From Sphingomonas sp. (GTDB lineage: Bacteria; Pseudomonadota; Alphaproteobacteria; Sphingomonadales; Sphingomonadaceae): 64,000 nucleotides of DNA. A program made the position numbers and the translations under genes. Shown here in pieces: positions 1 through 9,428 of the stretch. The stretch spans positions 178,092-242,091 of the forward strand of contig QFPK01000003.1 of the NCBI GenBank assembly GCA_003248865.1. Reading direction: 5' to 3'. How positions within the stretch are numbered: position 1 is the first letter of the stretch; each line of letters begins with the position of its first letter. Under the pieces are notes generated by a model. It was not told the DNA's origin, ran no database searches, and was given only the letters and a program-made list of their open reading frames with translations.

Positions 1-1083
1 CTCGGCACGCTGGGTGTCATTACCTCGGCTGGGCAGGACAAGGCCGGGTCGGGCGGGCTCACCACGCCGGACATCGTCACCTTCCTGTCCAACGTCCATG
101 GCCTCGCGCTGGAAGGCATCAGCCATCTGGCGTTCGAGGCCTCCTCCCACGGGCTGGCGCAATATCGCACCGAAGGGCTGCCCGTCAGCGCCGCCGCCTT
201 CACCAACCTGACCCGCGACCATCTGGACTATCATGAAACGATGGAGGCCTATTTCGAGGCCAAGTTACGGCTGTTCACCGAAGTGCTGGATGCAGACGGC
301 ACCGCTGTGGTCTGGCTGGACCGGCAGGCGGCAGGTGCGGAGTATAACGAGCGCGTGATCGCGGCGGCCGAGGCACGCGGCCTGAAACTGCTGACGGTCG
401 GGCCGGACGGCGAGGCGCTGAAGCTGGTGAAGCGGGTGCCGACGCTGCTGGGCCAGACGCTGACGGTGGAAGCCGGTGGCGTCGCCCACACCATCAAGCT
501 GCCGCTGATCGGCGGCTATCAGGCGGCCAATGCGCTGGTGGCGGCCGGCCTTGTGATCGCGACGGGCGGCGATGTTGCGAAGACGCTGGCGAACCTGAAC
601 CGTGTCTCAGGCGTGCGCGGGCGGCTGGAGCGCGCGGTGATCACGCCGTCGGGCGCGCCGGTCTATGTCGATTACGCCCACACGCCGGACGCGCTGGAAG
701 CCGCCGTCGCCGCGCTGCGCCCGCACACAGCCAACCGGCTGATCCTGCTGTTCGGCTGCGGCGGAGACCGGGATCGCGGCAAGCGCCCGGAAATGGGCGC
801 CATCGCGGTGCGCGACGCGGACCTGACCATCGTGACCGACGACAATCCCCGCACAGAGGACGCGGCTGCGATCCGCGCCGAGATCATGGCGGCCGCACCG
901 GGCGCCAGCGAAGTGCCGGGCCGGGCCGCCGCGATCCGGGCTGCGGTTTCGGCTGCGCGCTCGGGCGATGTGGTGCTGCTGGCGGGCAAGGGCCACGAAC
1001 AGGGCCAGATCGTCGGCACCGACGTGCTGCCGTTCGACGATGCCGAAGTGGCGCGTGAAGCGGCGCAGGAGTTGCCGAAATGA
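1..1083 (+). CDS. murE: UDP-N-acetylmuramoyl-L-alanyl-D-glutamate--2,6-diaminopimelate ligase MurE (5' partial)
   Basis: Cytoplasmic Mur ligase that adds the third stem-peptide residue during peptidoglycan precursor synthesis. The frame is open from the first base, so the N-terminus (about 125 residues, including the P-loop) lies outside the window; 360 residues are visible. The middle domain shows LTRDHLDYHETMEAYFEAK, and the C-terminal domain carries DNPR (841-852), the family signature for meso-diaminopimelate, followed by TED. That agrees with a Gram-negative wall. The stop overlaps the murF start (ATGA at 1080-1083), implying translational coupling. The ATG at 241 is internal and not a start. 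Identity is very secure; only the left boundary is unknown. Confidence 0.97.
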   Translation, partial: LGTLGVITSAGQDKAGSGGLTTPDIVTFLSNVHGLALEGISHLAFEASSHGLAQYRTEGLPVSAAAFTNLTRDHLDYHETMEAYFEAKLRLFTEVLDADGTAVVWLDRQAAGAEYNERVIAAAEARGLKLLTVGPDGEALKLVKRVPTLLGQTLTVEAGGVAHTIKLPLIGGYQAANALVAAGLVIATGGDVAKTLANLNRVSGVRGRLERAVITPSGAPVYVDYAHTPDALEAAVAALRPHTANRLILLFGCGGDRDRGKRPEMGAIAVRDADLTIVTDDNPRTEDAAAIRAEIMAAAPGASEVPGRAAAIRAAVSAARSGDVVLLAGKGHEQGQIVGTDVLPFDDAEVAREAAQELPK

Positions 1084-2441
1084 CCGCGCTGTGGACCGGG
1101 GCCGATGTCGCGGCTGCCACCGGCGGCAGCCTCTCCGACCCGTTCGAGGTGGAGGGCGTGACGTTCGACAGCCGCGAGGTGATCGGCGGCGAACTGTTCG
1201 TGGCCATGCGCGGCGAACAGGCCGACGGCCACAAGTTTGTGGACATGGCCGCCACGCGCGGCGCGGCGGGCTTCCTTGTGGAACAGCCGGTCGATCATCC
1301 CCATGTCCGGGTGACGGACAGCTTCACCGCGCTGCAGGCGCTGGGGGTGGCAGCGCGGCGGCGCACCGACGCCACCATCATCGGCGTCACCGGCAGTGTC
1401 GGGAAGACGGGCACCAAGGAAGCGCTGCGCCTCGCCTTCGAGCGGATCGCGCCCGATGCCACCCATGCTTCGGTGAAGAGCTACAACAACCACACCGGTG
1501 TGCCGCTCAGCCTGTCGCGCATGCCGGCCGCCACCCGCTTCGGCGTGTTCGAAATGGGCATGAACCATGTGGGCGAACTGGCGGGCCTCACCCGCCTCGT
1601 CCGCCCGCATGTGGCGCTGATCACCTGGGTGACGGCGGCGCATATCGCCCACTTCCCGGGCGGCGAGGCCGAGATTGCGGGCGCCAAGGCGGAAATCTTC
1701 GAGGGGCTGGAGCCCGGCGGCACGGCGATCCTGCCGGCCGATAATGATCATGCCCCGCTTCTCGCGGCTGCGGCGGCCAGGCATGCGGCCCACAGCATCA
1801 GTTTCGGGTGGAAGACCGGGGCCGACGTCCGCGTTGTAACGGCGGATATCGGCCCCTCATCCACGGCGCTCGTCGCCGATGTGATGGGCGAGGAAGTCCA
1901 TTGCAGCATCGGCATGGCCGGGCGGCACTGGGTGAACAACGCGCTGGCGGTGCTGGCCGCAGTGAAGGCAGCAGGCGGAGACCTTGCCGAAGCGGGCCTC
2001 GCGCTGGCGAGCCTGAAGGATTTGCCCGGCCGGGGCGCGCGCGTCACGCTTCAGGTGGCGGGCGGCACCGCCACGCTGATCGACGAAAGCTACAACGCCA
2101 ATCCGCTTTCCATGGCGGCCGCGCTGGCGGTGCTTCGGGACAGCCCGGCAAAGCGGCGCCTCGCCGTGCTGGGGGCCATGCGGGAGCTTGGCGACGAAAC
2201 GGACGCGCGCCATGCGGCGCTCGCTGCCCCCGTCGCCGAGGCCGGGGTGGCGGAACTCGCGCTGGTCGGCCCCGAAATGGCGGCCCTCCGGCTCGATGGT
2301 GCGTCCCACCTTGCCGATGCCGCCGCCGCCCTTGCCTGGGCGCGCGCCACGCTTCGGGATGGCGATGTGCTGCTCGTGAAAGGGTCCAACTCCATTGGCC
2401 TCGGCAAGCTTGTGGCTGCGTTGAAGGAGGCCTCCCTGTGA
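1080..2441 (+). CDS. murF: UDP-N-acetylmuramoyl-tripeptide--D-alanyl-D-alanine ligase MurF
   Basis: Adds the D-Ala-D-Ala dipeptide to UDP-MurNAc-tripeptide in the cytoplasm, completing the soluble pentapeptide precursor. The protein is 453 residues, the usual family length. The P-loop appears as GSVGKTGTKE (residues 105-114), the MurF form in which Val replaces the Asn seen in MurD. The substrate-binding core includes EMGMNHVGE and the C-terminal domain DESYNANP. The start overlaps the murE stop by four bases, and the stop (2439-2441) overlaps the GTG start of mraY. It lies in the expected position of the dcw cluster, and no anomalies are seen. Confidence 0.97.
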   Translation: MTALWTGADVAAATGGSLSDPFEVEGVTFDSREVIGGELFVAMRGEQADGHKFVDMAATRGAAGFLVEQPVDHPHVRVTDSFTALQALGVAARRRTDATIIGVTGSVGKTGTKEALRLAFERIAPDATHASVKSYNNHTGVPLSLSRMPAATRFGVFEMGMNHVGELAGLTRLVRPHVALITWVTAAHIAHFPGGEAEIAGAKAEIFEGLEPGGTAILPADNDHAPLLAAAAARHAAHSISFGWKTGADVRVVTADIGPSSTALVADVMGEEVHCSIGMAGRHWVNNALAVLAAVKAAGGDLAEAGLALASLKDLPGRGARVTLQVAGGTATLIDESYNANPLSMAAALAVLRDSPAKRRLAVLGAMRELGDETDARHAALAAPVAEAGVAELALVGPEMAALRLDGASHLADAAAALAWARATLRDGDVLLVKGSNSIGLGKLVAALKEASL

Positions 2442-3508
2442 TTTTCCATCTGGCCGAATGGCTGGGCTTCCCCGGCGTCCTCAACGTCATCCGTTACCTG
2501 ACCTTCCGTTCCGGCGCGGCGCTGGTGACGGCGCTTGTGATCGGGCTCATCATCGGCCCGCGCTTTATCGCCTGGCTGCGGGTGAACCAGGGCAAGGGCC
2601 AGCCGATCCGGTCGGATGGGCCGCAATCGCATTTCTCCAAGAAGGGCACGCCCACCATGGGCGGGCTGATGATCCTGATCAGCATGACCATCTCCACCCT
2701 GCTCTGGATGGAGTGGGACAAGCCCTTCGTCTGGGCGGCGCTGTTCGTGACCCTGGGCTTCGGCGTGATCGGCTTCCTGGATGATTATGCCAAGGTGACG
2801 AAGCGCTCGTCGGCGGGTGTGCCGGGCCGGGTGCGGCTGCTGGCGGAATTCCTGATCGCGGGCTCGGCCGTCTTCTATGTGTCGATGTTCAGCGGCACCA
2901 ACCTCTATTTCCCCTTCCTGAAGGACACCGGCTTCGATCTGGGCATCTTCTATATCGCCTTCGGCGCCACGGTGATCGTGGCGGCGGGCAATGCCGTGAA
3001 CCTGACGGACGGGCTGGACGGCCTTGCCACCATGCCGGTGATCATCGCGGCCATGACGTTCGGCATCATCGCCTATCTGGTCGGCAATGCCGTGTTCGCG
3101 GAGTATCTGGGCGTCCACTTCGTCAGCGGCTCGGGCGAACTGATCGTGTTCGTCGGTGCGCTGGTGGGGGCTTGCCTCGCCTTCCTGTGGTTCAACGCCC
3201 CGCCGGCCGCCGTGTTCATGGGCGATACCGGCAGCCTCGCGCTGGGCGGCGCCATCGGCACCATCGCCGTCATCACCAACCATGAACTGGTGCTGGTGAT
3301 CGTGGGCGGCCTGTTCGTGCTGGAGGCGGTGTCGGTGATCGTGCAGGTCGCCAGCTTCAAGATGACGGGCAAGCGCGTCTTCAAGATGGCGCCGATCCAC
3401 CACCATTTCGAGCAGTTGGGCTGGCCGGAATCCACCGTCGTGATCCGCTTCTGGATCATCTCCATCGTGCTGGCGCTCGCCGGCCTCGCCACGCTGAAGC
3501 TGCGCTGA
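2438..3508 (+). CDS. mraY: phospho-N-acetylmuramoyl-pentapeptide-transferase MraY
   Basis: Polytopic inner-membrane enzyme that transfers phospho-MurNAc-pentapeptide from UDP to undecaprenyl phosphate, making lipid I. The GTG at 2438 overlaps the murF stop and follows a strong ribosome binding site AAGGAGG (2424-2430), giving 356 residues, the normal length. Catalytic aspartates are visible in FLDDYAK (DDY 115-117) and NLTDGLDGLA (188-197). MGDTGSLALGG (261-271) and the histidine cluster PIHHHFE (319-325) are the other family signatures. About ten hydrophobic segments span the protein. The stop overlaps the murD ATG (3508). Confidence 0.97.
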   Translation: MIFHLAEWLGFPGVLNVIRYLTFRSGAALVTALVIGLIIGPRFIAWLRVNQGKGQPIRSDGPQSHFSKKGTPTMGGLMILISMTISTLLWMEWDKPFVWAALFVTLGFGVIGFLDDYAKVTKRSSAGVPGRVRLLAEFLIAGSAVFYVSMFSGTNLYFPFLKDTGFDLGIFYIAFGATVIVAAGNAVNLTDGLDGLATMPVIIAAMTFGIIAYLVGNAVFAEYLGVHFVSGSGELIVFVGALVGACLAFLWFNAPPAAVFMGDTGSLALGGAIGTIAVITNHELVLVIVGGLFVLEAVSVIVQVASFKMTGKRVFKMAPIHHHFEQLGWPESTVVIRFWIISIVLALAGLATLKLR

Positions 3509-4809
3509 TGCCGGTGTCGGCCGCCCTCTCCGGCAAACGCTTCGCCGTCTACGGCCTCGCGCGTTCGGGGCTGTCGGCGCTGCGCTTCCTGCAGCGCTCC
3601 GGCGCGAGCGTGGTAGCGTGGGACGAGGCCGAGCCCGCGCGGGCAAAGGCGCTGGCGGAATTCCCCGGCCTGACCCTCACCGATTTCGCCGGGCTCGATC
3701 TGTCCACCGTCGATGGGCTGGTCGTCTCGCCGGGTGTGCCGCTGAACCGCCACCCGCTGGCGGCCCGCGCCCGCGAAGCCGGAACGCCGATCCTGGGCGA
3801 TATGGAGCTGTGGCAGCAGGCTCGCGCCACCATGCCCGCACACAGGCTGGTGGGCATCACCGGCACCAACGGCAAGTCGACCACCACGGCGCTTATCCAC
3901 CATCTGCTGGAACAGGCGGGCGTCACCGCACGGCTGGGCGGCAACATCGGCCTGCCGGTGCTGGATGCCGAGCCGCTGCCGGCGGGCGGCGTCTATGTGG
4001 TGGAACTGTCCAGCTACCAGATCGATCTCGCCCGCACGCTGGCTTGCGATGTGGCGGTCTACACCAACCTCACGCCCGATCATCTGGACCGCTACGACGG
4101 CATGGCGGGCTATGCCGCTTCAAAGGCGCGGCTGTTCAGCATGCAGCTGCCCGGCGCCCATGCCGTGATCGCAACCGACGACGATTACACCCGCGCGGCG
4201 GCCGCCAGCCTGCCCGCCGGGATCGAACTTGTCGCCGTGTCTGCCGCTGATGTCGATCCCGCCGCACAGGTGCATTGGCCCGCACTGCAGGGCCCGCACA
4301 ACGCGCAGAATGTCGCCTGCGCCGCAGCGGCGGCGCGCATCCTCGGCCTCTCGGATTCCCAGATCGAAGCGGGCTTGCGCAGCTTCCCCGGCCTGCCGCA
4401 CCGGATGGAGATCGTTGGTTCGGTCAATGGCGTGCGCTATGTGAACGACAGCAAGGCCACCAACCCCACCAGCGTTGCCCCCGCGCTGCAGGCCTTCGAT
4501 CATGTCCACTGGATTCTGGGCGGGCTCGCCAAGACGGTCGAGCTGGACGCCTGCCTGCCCCACCTCGCGCATGTGAAGGCCGCCTATGTGATCGGCCAGG
4601 CGGCCGACCTGTTCCAAGGCCTGCTGAAGCCCTACCTGCCCGTCACCAACGCGGGCACGTTGAAGGCCGCCGTGGAGGCCGCTGCGGCTGTCGCCCAGCC
4701 GGGCGACACGGTGCTGCTGTCCCCGGCCTGCGCCTCGTTCGACCAGTTCAGCGATTATGAAGCCCGGGGCGCCGCCTTCAGGGATGTTGTGAAGGCGTTG
4801 CCGCAATGA
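3508..4809 (+). CDS. murD: UDP-N-acetylmuramoyl-L-alanine--D-glutamate ligase MurD
   Basis: Cytoplasmic Mur ligase adding D-glutamate to UDP-MurNAc-L-Ala. It has 433 residues. The N-terminal Rossmann-like domain begins RFAVYGLARSG, the ATP-binding P-loop is GTNGKSTTT (119-127), and the central domain contains NLTPDHLDRYDGM. The C-terminal region includes VNDSKATNP and LLSPACASFDQF, all typical of MurD. The ATG overlaps the mraY stop by one base and the stop overlaps the ftsW start (ATGA, 4806-4809). This is a standard dcw position. Confidence 0.97.
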   Translation: MPVSAALSGKRFAVYGLARSGLSALRFLQRSGASVVAWDEAEPARAKALAEFPGLTLTDFAGLDLSTVDGLVVSPGVPLNRHPLAARAREAGTPILGDMELWQQARATMPAHRLVGITGTNGKSTTTALIHHLLEQAGVTARLGGNIGLPVLDAEPLPAGGVYVVELSSYQIDLARTLACDVAVYTNLTPDHLDRYDGMAGYAASKARLFSMQLPGAHAVIATDDDYTRAAAASLPAGIELVAVSAADVDPAAQVHWPALQGPHNAQNVACAAAAARILGLSDSQIEAGLRSFPGLPHRMEIVGSVNGVRYVNDSKATNPTSVAPALQAFDHVHWILGGLAKTVELDACLPHLAHVKAAYVIGQAADLFQGLLKPYLPVTNAGTLKAAVEAAAAVAQPGDTVLLSPACASFDQFSDYEARGAAFRDVVKALPQ

Positions 4810-5987
4810 AAATCGCAGGGATCAGCTTCGCCTTCGGCCGTGCGGACAAAAGCCCGCTGTCGCGCTGGTTCTGGACCATCGACCGCCCGCTGCTGTTCAT
4901 GCTGCTGGTGCTGATCGGTGTCGGCCTGATCGGGGTGGCGGCGGCGTCCCCCGCAGCCGCGCTTCGCCTGTCGGGCAGCAATCTCACCGTGCCGCCGCTG
5001 CACTTCCTGTGGCGGCAGCTGATGTGGGTTGCGGCCGGCGTGCCGCTGATGATCGGCGTGTCGATGCTCACCAAGGATGCCGCGCGCCGCGTGGCGCTGG
5101 GCGGCTTCGTCATCTTCCTGATCCTGCTGGCGCTGGTGCCGCTGATCGGGGCGGAAAAGAACGGCGCCGTGCGCTGGATCCAGCTGCCGGGCTTCCAGAT
5201 GCAGCCCATCGAGTTCCTGAAGCCCTTCTTCGTGGTGACGACGGCCTGGCTGTTCGCCCTGAAGTTCGAGGACCGTTCGCTGCCCGTGATTCCGCTGGGG
5301 GCGATGGTGCTGGCGCTGATCGTGGCGCTGCTGGTGATCCAGCCCGATTTCGGCCAGGCGGCGCTGGTGATCGCGGTGTGGCTGGTGCAGGCGGTGCTGG
5401 CCGGCCTGCCGTTGCTGCTGCTGGGCGCGGCCGTGCTGATCGCGCTGGGCGGCCTCGTGATCGCCTATCAGTTCGAACCCCATATCCGGAACCGTCTGGA
5501 CGGTTATCTGCACGGCGAGGGCGACACTTATCAGGTCGACCGCGCGCTGGATTGCTTCCGCTCCGGCGGGCTTTACGGTGCCGGCCCGGGCGAGGGCACG
5601 GCAAAATTCCATCTGCCCGAAGCACATACCGACTATATCTTTTCGGTGATCGGCGAGGAATTCGGTGCCATCGCCTGCTTCGCGCTCGCTCTACTATATC
5701 TTGCGATTGTTCTTCGGGTTCTGCTACAACTTCTGGACGAAGACGATCCCTTCACGCTGATGGCGGCGACGGGCCTTGCCGCGCAGTTCGGGGGTCAGGC
5801 GCTCATCAACATGTCGGTGAATCTGGCGCTTGCTCCGTCCAAGGGGATGACCCTGCCGCTCGTCAGCCATGGCGGCTCCAGCTTCCTCGCGACGGCCATC
5901 GCGATGGGCCTTCTGCTGGCGCTCACGCGGCGCAACCGGCACCTGAAGGCAAGCCCCTATCTCCAGCCGGGATCGGCGCTGGCATGA
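4806..5987 (+). CDS. ftsW: SEDS-family peptidoglycan glycosyltransferase FtsW
   Basis: Inner-membrane SEDS protein that polymerises lipid II at the septum with a partner class B PBP. It has 393 residues and about ten transmembrane segments. The late signature PEAHTDYIFSVIGEEFG and the terminal stretch LPLVSHGGSSF are characteristic of the FtsW/RodA family. FtsW rather than RodA is assigned from its position between murD and murG. The N-terminal cytoplasmic tail precedes the first membrane segment at about residue 25. The start overlaps murD and the stop overlaps the murG ATG, consistent with one transcript. Confidence 0.96.
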   Translation: MKIAGISFAFGRADKSPLSRWFWTIDRPLLFMLLVLIGVGLIGVAAASPAAALRLSGSNLTVPPLHFLWRQLMWVAAGVPLMIGVSMLTKDAARRVALGGFVIFLILLALVPLIGAEKNGAVRWIQLPGFQMQPIEFLKPFFVVTTAWLFALKFEDRSLPVIPLGAMVLALIVALLVIQPDFGQAALVIAVWLVQAVLAGLPLLLLGAAVLIALGGLVIAYQFEPHIRNRLDGYLHGEGDTYQVDRALDCFRSGGLYGAGPGEGTAKFHLPEAHTDYIFSVIGEEFGAIACFALALLYLAIVLRVLLQLLDEDDPFTLMAATGLAAQFGGQALINMSVNLALAPSKGMTLPLVSHGGSSFLATAIAMGLLLALTRRNRHLKASPYLQPGSALA

Positions 5988-7090
5988 GCCTCTCCATCCT
6001 CATCGCGGCCGGGGGGACGGGCGGGCACATGATCCCCGCCCATGCCCTGTCGGAAGAGCTGCAGCAGCGCGGCCACAAGGTCACGCTGGTGACGGACGCT
6101 CGCGGCCTGCGCTTCCCCGGCCTGTTCGAAACCACCGATCGCCATGTGCTGGACAGCGCCACCGCGTCGGGCATGAACCCGATTGCCTGGGTGAAGGCAA
6201 TGATCGCCATCTGGAAGGGCCGTTCGGAAGGCAAGCGCATCGCGAAGGATGTGGGCGCCGATGCCGTGGTCGGCTTCGGCGGCTATCCCTCGCTGCCGGG
6301 CCTGCTGGCGGGCGTGTCGCTGAAGCTGCCCTGCGTGCTCCATGAACAGAATGCCGTGCTGGGCCGGGTGAACCGCAAGCTGCAATCCCGCGTGTCGGCC
6401 ATCGCGCTGACCTATGCCGAAACCGCGTTCCTGCGCGAAGACGGCAAGGCCGTGCACACCGGCAACCCCGTTCGGGAGGCGATCCTGAAGGCGCGCGACG
6501 GCCAGTTCCACGGCCCGGCGGCCAACCAGCCTTTCCGATTGCTGGTGGTGGGCGGCAGCCAGGGCGCGCGCATCCTTTCCAGGCTGGTGCCGGAAGCCGT
6601 CGCGCTGCTGTCCCCGGAGGATCGGGCGCGCCTGCAGGTTACCCAGCAATGCCGGGCAGAGGATCTCTCCGCCGTGGTGCAGGCCTATCGCGCCGCCGGG
6701 ATCGAAGCCGACTGCCAGACCTACATGGCCGATCTGCCGCAGCGCCTCGCCGCCAGCCATCTGGTGATCAGCCGCTCCGGCGCGTCCACCATGGCCGAGC
6801 TGATGGCGCTAGGCCGCCCCGCCATCCTGATCCCCTTCGCTGCCGCGACGGACGACCACCAGACCGCGAATGCGGCGGGCTTCGTGAAGGCGGGTGCGGG
6901 CTTCATCGTGCCGGAAGCGCAGGCGACGGCCGCCACGCTCGCCGGCCATCTGAAGGGTTTCATGGCCTCGCCCGAGGCGCTGTCCTCGGCGGCCGACGCC
7001 GCGCGTTCGCTGGGCATCCCGGACGCCGCCGCGCGGCTGGCCAATCTCGTCGAACAACAGGTCCGCGACCTGAAGGGGATCGCGGCATGA
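5984..7090 (+). CDS. murG: UDP-N-acetylglucosamine--undecaprenyl-pyrophosphoryl-MurNAc-pentapeptide GlcNAc transferase MurG
   Basis: Peripheral inner-membrane GT-B glycosyltransferase that converts lipid I to lipid II. The ATG at 5984 overlaps the ftsW stop and gives 368 residues, the usual length. The first glycine loop GGTGGH is at residues 10-15. Further signatures are FGGYPSLPG, LHEQNAVLGRVNR, GGSQGARI and, in the UDP-GlcNAc site, SRSGASTMAEL. Longer in-frame reading upstream of 5984 is only readthrough of ftsW in another frame. The stop overlaps the murC start (ATGA at 7087-7090). Confidence 0.97.
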   Translation: MSLSILIAAGGTGGHMIPAHALSEELQQRGHKVTLVTDARGLRFPGLFETTDRHVLDSATASGMNPIAWVKAMIAIWKGRSEGKRIAKDVGADAVVGFGGYPSLPGLLAGVSLKLPCVLHEQNAVLGRVNRKLQSRVSAIALTYAETAFLREDGKAVHTGNPVREAILKARDGQFHGPAANQPFRLLVVGGSQGARILSRLVPEAVALLSPEDRARLQVTQQCRAEDLSAVVQAYRAAGIEADCQTYMADLPQRLAASHLVISRSGASTMAELMALGRPAILIPFAAATDDHQTANAAGFVKAGAGFIVPEAQATAATLAGHLKGFMASPEALSSAADAARSLGIPDAAARLANLVEQQVRDLKGIAA

Positions 7091-8520
7091 CGGCGCTGAA
7101 AACCGGCTTCAACAAAAACATCGGCCCGATCCACTTCATCGGCATCGGCGGCATCGGCATGTCCGGCATCGCCGAGGTGATGGCCAATCTGGGCTTCACC
7201 GTGCAGGGCAGCGACATTTCCGAAGGCTATGTCGTGCAGGGCCTGCGCGAGAAGGGCATCACCGTCCACATCGGCCACAAGGCGGAAAATCTGGGCGATG
7301 CGGCGGTCGTGGTGGTCTCCACCGCCATCAAGAAGGGCAATCCCGAAGTCGATCTGGCACTGGAACGCCGCATCCCCGTGGTGCGCCGCGCGGAGATGCT
7401 GGCCGAGCTGATGCGGCTGAAGTCCACCGTCTGCGTGGCGGGCACGCACGGCAAGACCACCACGACCTCGATGGTGGCGGCGCTGCTGGATTCCGGCGGG
7501 CTGGACCCCACTGTCATCAACGGCGGCATCATCAACAGCTATGGCTCCAACGCCCGGCTGGGCGACGGCGAATGGATGGTGGTGGAAGCCGACGAGAGTG
7601 ACGGCAGCTTCCTGCGCCTGCCGCCCACGCTTGCCATCGTGACCAACATCGATCCCGAGCATCTGGATCATTATGGCGATTTCGAAACCGCCAAGGCCGC
7701 CTTCCGCCAGTTCATCCAGAAGGTGCCTTTCTATGGCGCCGCCGTGCTGTGCCTGGATCACCCCGAAGTGCAGGCGATGATCCCCTCGGTGTCGGATCGC
7801 CGCATCGTCACCTACGGCTTCGCGGGGCAGGCGGACATCCGCGGCGACAATGTGCAGCCGATCCCCGGCGGCAACCGCTTCGACGTGACGCTGCGCGCGC
7901 CGGGCACGGCCGAGCGCCGCTACGAAGGGCTGGAACTGCCCATGCCCGGCCGGCACAATGTGCTGAACGCGCTGGCCGCGATCGGGGTGGCCGATCAGCT
8001 GGGCATCGGCGAGGCGCAGGTGCGCGCCGGTTTCGTCAAGTTCGGCGGCGTGAAGCGCCGCTTCACCAAGGTGGGCGAATGGCCGCTGGACGGCGGGGTG
8101 GTCACCATCATCGACGATTATGGCCACCACCCCGTCGAGGTGAAGGCGGTGCTGGCTGCGGCCCGCGAAGGCGCGCGCGCCAAGGTGATCGCCGTGGTGC
8201 AACCGCACCGCTACACCCGCCTGCACGATCTGTTCGACGAATGGCGCTCCGCCTTCAACGATGCCGACACGGTGGTGATCGCGCCCGTGTATGCGGCGGG
8301 CGAACAGCCCATCGAGGGCATCAGCCACGACGCGCTGGCAGACGCGCTGCGCCGTTCGGGCCACCGGCAGGTGCTGACCGTCTCCGGCGAAGCCGAGCTC
8401 GCCCCCACGCTCGCCCCGCTGCTGGGCGCGGGCGACATGGTGATCTGCCTGGGCGCAGGCGACATCACCAAATGGGCTGCGAACCTGCAGGGCGCGCTCA
8501 CTTCGGCGAAGGCCGGATGA
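7087..8520 (+). CDS. murC: UDP-N-acetylmuramate--L-alanine ligase MurC
   Basis: First Mur ligase of the pathway, adding L-alanine to UDP-MurNAc in the cytoplasm. It has 477 residues. The N-terminal nucleotide-sugar binding loop is GIGGIGMSG (19-27) and the P-loop is GTHGKTTTT (119-127). Other markers are EADESDGSF and TNIDPEHLDHYGD in the central domain and DDYGHHPVEV in the C-terminal domain. The ATG at 7087 overlaps the murG stop. The 3' end overlaps the murB start. Confidence 0.97.
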   Translation: MTALKTGFNKNIGPIHFIGIGGIGMSGIAEVMANLGFTVQGSDISEGYVVQGLREKGITVHIGHKAENLGDAAVVVVSTAIKKGNPEVDLALERRIPVVRRAEMLAELMRLKSTVCVAGTHGKTTTTSMVAALLDSGGLDPTVINGGIINSYGSNARLGDGEWMVVEADESDGSFLRLPPTLAIVTNIDPEHLDHYGDFETAKAAFRQFIQKVPFYGAAVLCLDHPEVQAMIPSVSDRRIVTYGFAGQADIRGDNVQPIPGGNRFDVTLRAPGTAERRYEGLELPMPGRHNVLNALAAIGVADQLGIGEAQVRAGFVKFGGVKRRFTKVGEWPLDGGVVTIIDDYGHHPVEVKAVLAAAREGARAKVIAVVQPHRYTRLHDLFDEWRSAFNDADTVVIAPVYAAGEQPIEGISHDALADALRRSGHRQVLTVSGEAELAPTLAPLLGAGDMVICLGAGDITKWAANLQGALTSAKAG

Positions 8521-9428
8521 TGGCGCTGGAAACCCGCCCTGCCGCAGTCCCCACGCCGCGCGGGAAGCTGACGGAGCATGCGCCGCTGGCGCCGCTGGTG
8601 TGGTTCAAGTCCGGCGGGGCGGCGCAATGGCTGTTCGAGCCGAAGGACGCCGACGATCTGGCGCAGTTCCTCAGCGATCTGGACCCGGCGATGCCGGTGA
8701 TGGCGCTGGGGCTGGGCTCCAACATGATCGTGCGCGACGGCGGCGTGCCCGGCGTGGTGGTACGGCTGGGCAAGGCGTTCGGTGCGGTCGAACGTGTCGA
8801 TGAAACCACGCTGACGGCGGGTGGTGGCGCTTCGGGCATCGCCGTATCGTCCGCTGCGCGCGACGCGGGCATCGCGGGCCTCGAATTCCTGCGCGGTATT
8901 CCCGGCACCGTCGGCGGCTTCGTGCGCATGAACGGCGGCGCTTATGGCCGCGAAGTGGCCGACATCCTGATCTCCGCCGACGTCCTGCTGCGCTCGGGCG
9001 AGCGGGTTACGCTGCCGCTGGCCGAACTGGGCTACACCTATCGCCACTCCAACCTGCCCGACGGCGCCATCGTGATCGCTGCGACGCTCAGCGGCCGGCC
9101 CGGCGATCCGGCGACCATCCAGGCCGAGATGGACCGCATCGCCGATGCCCGCGAAAGCAGCCAGCCGCTGCGCACGAAAACGGGCGGCTCCACCTTCAAG
9201 AACCCGCCGGGCCACAAGGCCTGGCAGCTTGTGGACGAAGCCGGCTGCCGCGGCCTGATGCTGGGCGGCGCACAGGTTTCCGAAAAGCACACCAACTTCC
9301 TGCTCAACACCGGCACCGCCACCTCCGCCGAGATCGAGGCGCTGGGCGAGGAAGTGCGCCGCCGCGTGAAGGCGAATTCCGGCGTGACGCTGGAATGGGA
9401 AATCCAGCGCGTGGGGATCGAGCCATGA
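8517..9428 (+). CDS. murB: UDP-N-acetylenolpyruvoylglucosamine reductase MurB
   Basis: FAD- and NADPH-dependent reductase giving UDP-MurNAc, the substrate of MurC. Two adjacent in-frame ATG codons (8517 and 8520) are possible starts; the first gives 303 residues and overlaps the murC stop. FAD-binding features include GLGSNMIVRDGG and GIPGTVGGFVRMNGGAYG. The catalytic-serine region is GGSTFKNP, and the C-terminus contains EKHTNFLLN. Length and motif set fit a short-form MurB. The stop overlaps the ddl ATG (9425-9428). Confidence 0.96.
   Translation: MMALETRPAAVPTPRGKLTEHAPLAPLVWFKSGGAAQWLFEPKDADDLAQFLSDLDPAMPVMALGLGSNMIVRDGGVPGVVVRLGKAFGAVERVDETTLTAGGGASGIAVSSAARDAGIAGLEFLRGIPGTVGGFVRMNGGAYGREVADILISADVLLRSGERVTLPLAELGYTYRHSNLPDGAIVIAATLSGRPGDPATIQAEMDRIADARESSQPLRTKTGGSTFKNPPGHKAWQLVDEAGCRGLMLGGAQVSEKHTNFLLNTGTATSAEIEALGEEVRRRVKANSGVTLEWEIQRVGIEP

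Noticed and set aside
241..1083. A complete shorter gene beginning at the ATG at 241
   Set aside because: The frame is open from base 1 with MurE sequence throughout, so this ATG is internal.
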